From Candidatus Cloacimonas sp. 4484_140 (GTDB lineage Bacteria; Cloacimonadota; Cloacimonadia; JGIOTU-2), in the NCBI GenBank assembly GCA_002049945.1, contig MVCT01000113.1:1-6796 (forward strand): 6,796 nucleotides of DNA, in the 5' to 3' direction. A model generated the notes under the pieces. That model was not told the origin of the DNA. It worked only from the letters and a program-made list of their open reading frames with translations, and did not search any database. Position 1 is the stretch's first letter; the number at the start of each line of letters is the position of its first letter. Of the stretch, positions 5,607 through 6,796 are shown in pieces. The position numbers and the translations under genes were made by a program.

Positions 5607-6796
5607 ATGAAAAAATTATTTGTGCTTTTTATGATATGTTTCCTGCTTCTTACTTTTAATGTTTCAGCTAAATCAATGTTTGCGATCGGCAATATGTACG
5701 GAGCGCCAAGTACGGTCATTATTTCATATGATCTTCAGCACGAGGGCATTCAAAAACAAGAAATTCTGAACATTCCAAGCCATGGAACCGGTGCGTATGA
5801 TATTTGCGTAGAGCCGGAAAACGAGCTTCTATTTATTTCATTCAGAAATAGTAATATCATTGAAATAGTAAATGCACCATTGCTCACGAGTAGAGGGTTT
5901 GCAGAGATGGGGGAGATATCGAATCCCGCAAGCATCAAATATGATTATGTGGCGAACACTCTTTATGCCCTGGAAAGGAATACGAATAAGCTGTATCCTT
6001 ATATTTGGTATGATAATGACACTACGTTTACTCTTTCACATTCCCTTGCACCATATTATGTTGAACTCGATAATATCATGAGCGGTCAGGATATTGCAAT
6101 CGATAAGAAAAATAATTTACTTTATGTGGCAGACAGCTCTCAAAAATATGTTCATTATTATTTGATGCCTATAATGGATACTGATAATAAATTTCAACAT
6201 TCCGGTAGTGTGGAGGTCGACCTGAAACCAACCTCTCTTACTGTCGATGATGGAAAGTATCTTTATGTTGCAAATAACAGCTATGGGTCAAAAATCCTTC
6301 AATATGATCTCAAATCCTCAGCAGTTCGATCTTATGCACTTGCAGAAGACAGTTATGTCGTGAAATTAGCATTAGATAAGCTTACAGGAAATTTATTTGC
6401 GTCTTTGAGTACAACGTCAGGTATGAATAAAATTCTTGTACTCGATGACCTACTTGAGGTGCTTTATGAACTTGAAGATGAGGAGATAGTTTATCCTTCC
6501 GGAATATGCGTACCGGATCAAGATATCGGCTACAATCCCTTTGATGTGCAGAAAGATGATGGCGTCTTCACATGGATTTCGCCAAACAAGATCATGCGCT
6601 ATACTATTTCTTTCAGGAATTTACTTAACTATCAATTAGATGATGTGCTCATTACAGATTGGCTCCCTTCGGATCAGCATGTATCAATGCATAATATGAG
6701 CTCTGACGGTGTTTATGATCAGCAGGAACATACTATTACGTGGAATGTCGGAAATCTGCCTACAGGTGGAGACGAAGAAGAAGTCTGGGTAGAAGT
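5607..6796 (+). CDS. Secreted protein with beta-propeller-like repeats and a DUF11-like domain, C-terminus beyond window
   Basis: The frame is open for 396 codons to the right edge. Residues 1-21 are a signal peptide (MKK, hydrophobic core, cleavage after VSA). Residues about 25-305 contain recurring blade-like strands such as NELLFISF (72-79), NTLYALER (117-124), NNLLYVAD (169-176), KYLYVANN (217-224) and GNLFASLS (261-268). These resemble NHL or YVTN-type beta-propellers, though no canonical motif is exact. After a KDDGV segment (316-320), residues about 328-396 look like a DUF11-type extracellular beta-sandwich: RYTISFRN, then ITDWLPSD, then ITWNVGNLPTG. Such proteins are usually exported or surface-attached, and more repeats or a sorting domain may lie beyond the window. 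The specific function is unknown. It is probably co-transcribed with the amidase, suggesting an envelope role, but this is inference from position only. Confidence 0.85.
   Translation, partial: MKKLFVLFMICFLLLTFNVSAKSMFAIGNMYGAPSTVIISYDLQHEGIQKQEILNIPSHGTGAYDICVEPENELLFISFRNSNIIEIVNAPLLTSRGFAEMGEISNPASIKYDYVANTLYALERNTNKLYPYIWYDNDTTFTLSHSLAPYYVELDNIMSGQDIAIDKKNNLLYVADSSQKYVHYYLMPIMDTDNKFQHSGSVEVDLKPTSLTVDDGKYLYVANNSYGSKILQYDLKSSAVRSYALAEDSYVVKLALDKLTGNLFASLSTTSGMNKILVLDDLLEVLYELEDEEIVYPSGICVPDQDIGYNPFDVQKDDGVFTWISPNKIMRYTISFRNLLNYQLDDVLITDWLPSDQHVSMHNMSSDGVYDQQEHTITWNVGNLPTGGDEEEVWVE

Overview
This AT-rich window carries two divergent gene blocks. On the minus strand, read from about 4377 down to 1, are DNA polymerase I (polA, broken into two reading frames), a LarA-type nickel-dependent racemase/epimerase homologue, and the first 196 codons of a DUF362 (COG2006) protein that runs off the left edge. 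On the plus strand, from 4464 to the right edge, are a secreted AmiC-type N-acetylmuramoyl-L-alanine amidase and the first 396 codons of a secreted protein with beta-propeller-like repeats and a DUF11-like domain. No RNA gene, CRISPR array, insertion sequence or convincing terminator was seen.

Organism: a bacterium. The exported amidase with the long insert seen in AmiA/B/C-type enzymes suggests a Gram-negative envelope. The LarA and DUF362 genes are typical of anaerobes or fermenters. DUF11-like secreted proteins, low GC and tight operons would suit an uncultured anaerobic lineage such as Cloacimonadota, but this placement is a guess and the sequence does not settle it.

The minus-strand genes are packed like an operon. 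There are 9 bases between polA and larA and 8 between larA and the DUF362 gene, each downstream gene having its own Shine-Dalgarno sequence. The plus-strand genes are 21 bases apart and may be co-transcribed. The 86-base divergent spacer (4378-4463) holds a short inverted repeat and possible promoters. The amidase has no visible Shine-Dalgarno sequence and may be made from a leaderless mRNA.

The most notable observation is in polA. The 5'-nuclease part and the proofreading-polymerase part lie in different frames. The roughly 55-60 residues that should join them, the helix-hairpin-helix (H3TH) region with its two remaining metal-binding aspartates, are absent. Both flanks remain clearly recognisable as polA, so this looks like an internal deletion of about 170 bases plus a frame change, either a true mutation or an assembly error. 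I did not find a convincing wholly new system. The LarA-DUF362 pair is the best candidate for uncharacterised metabolism.
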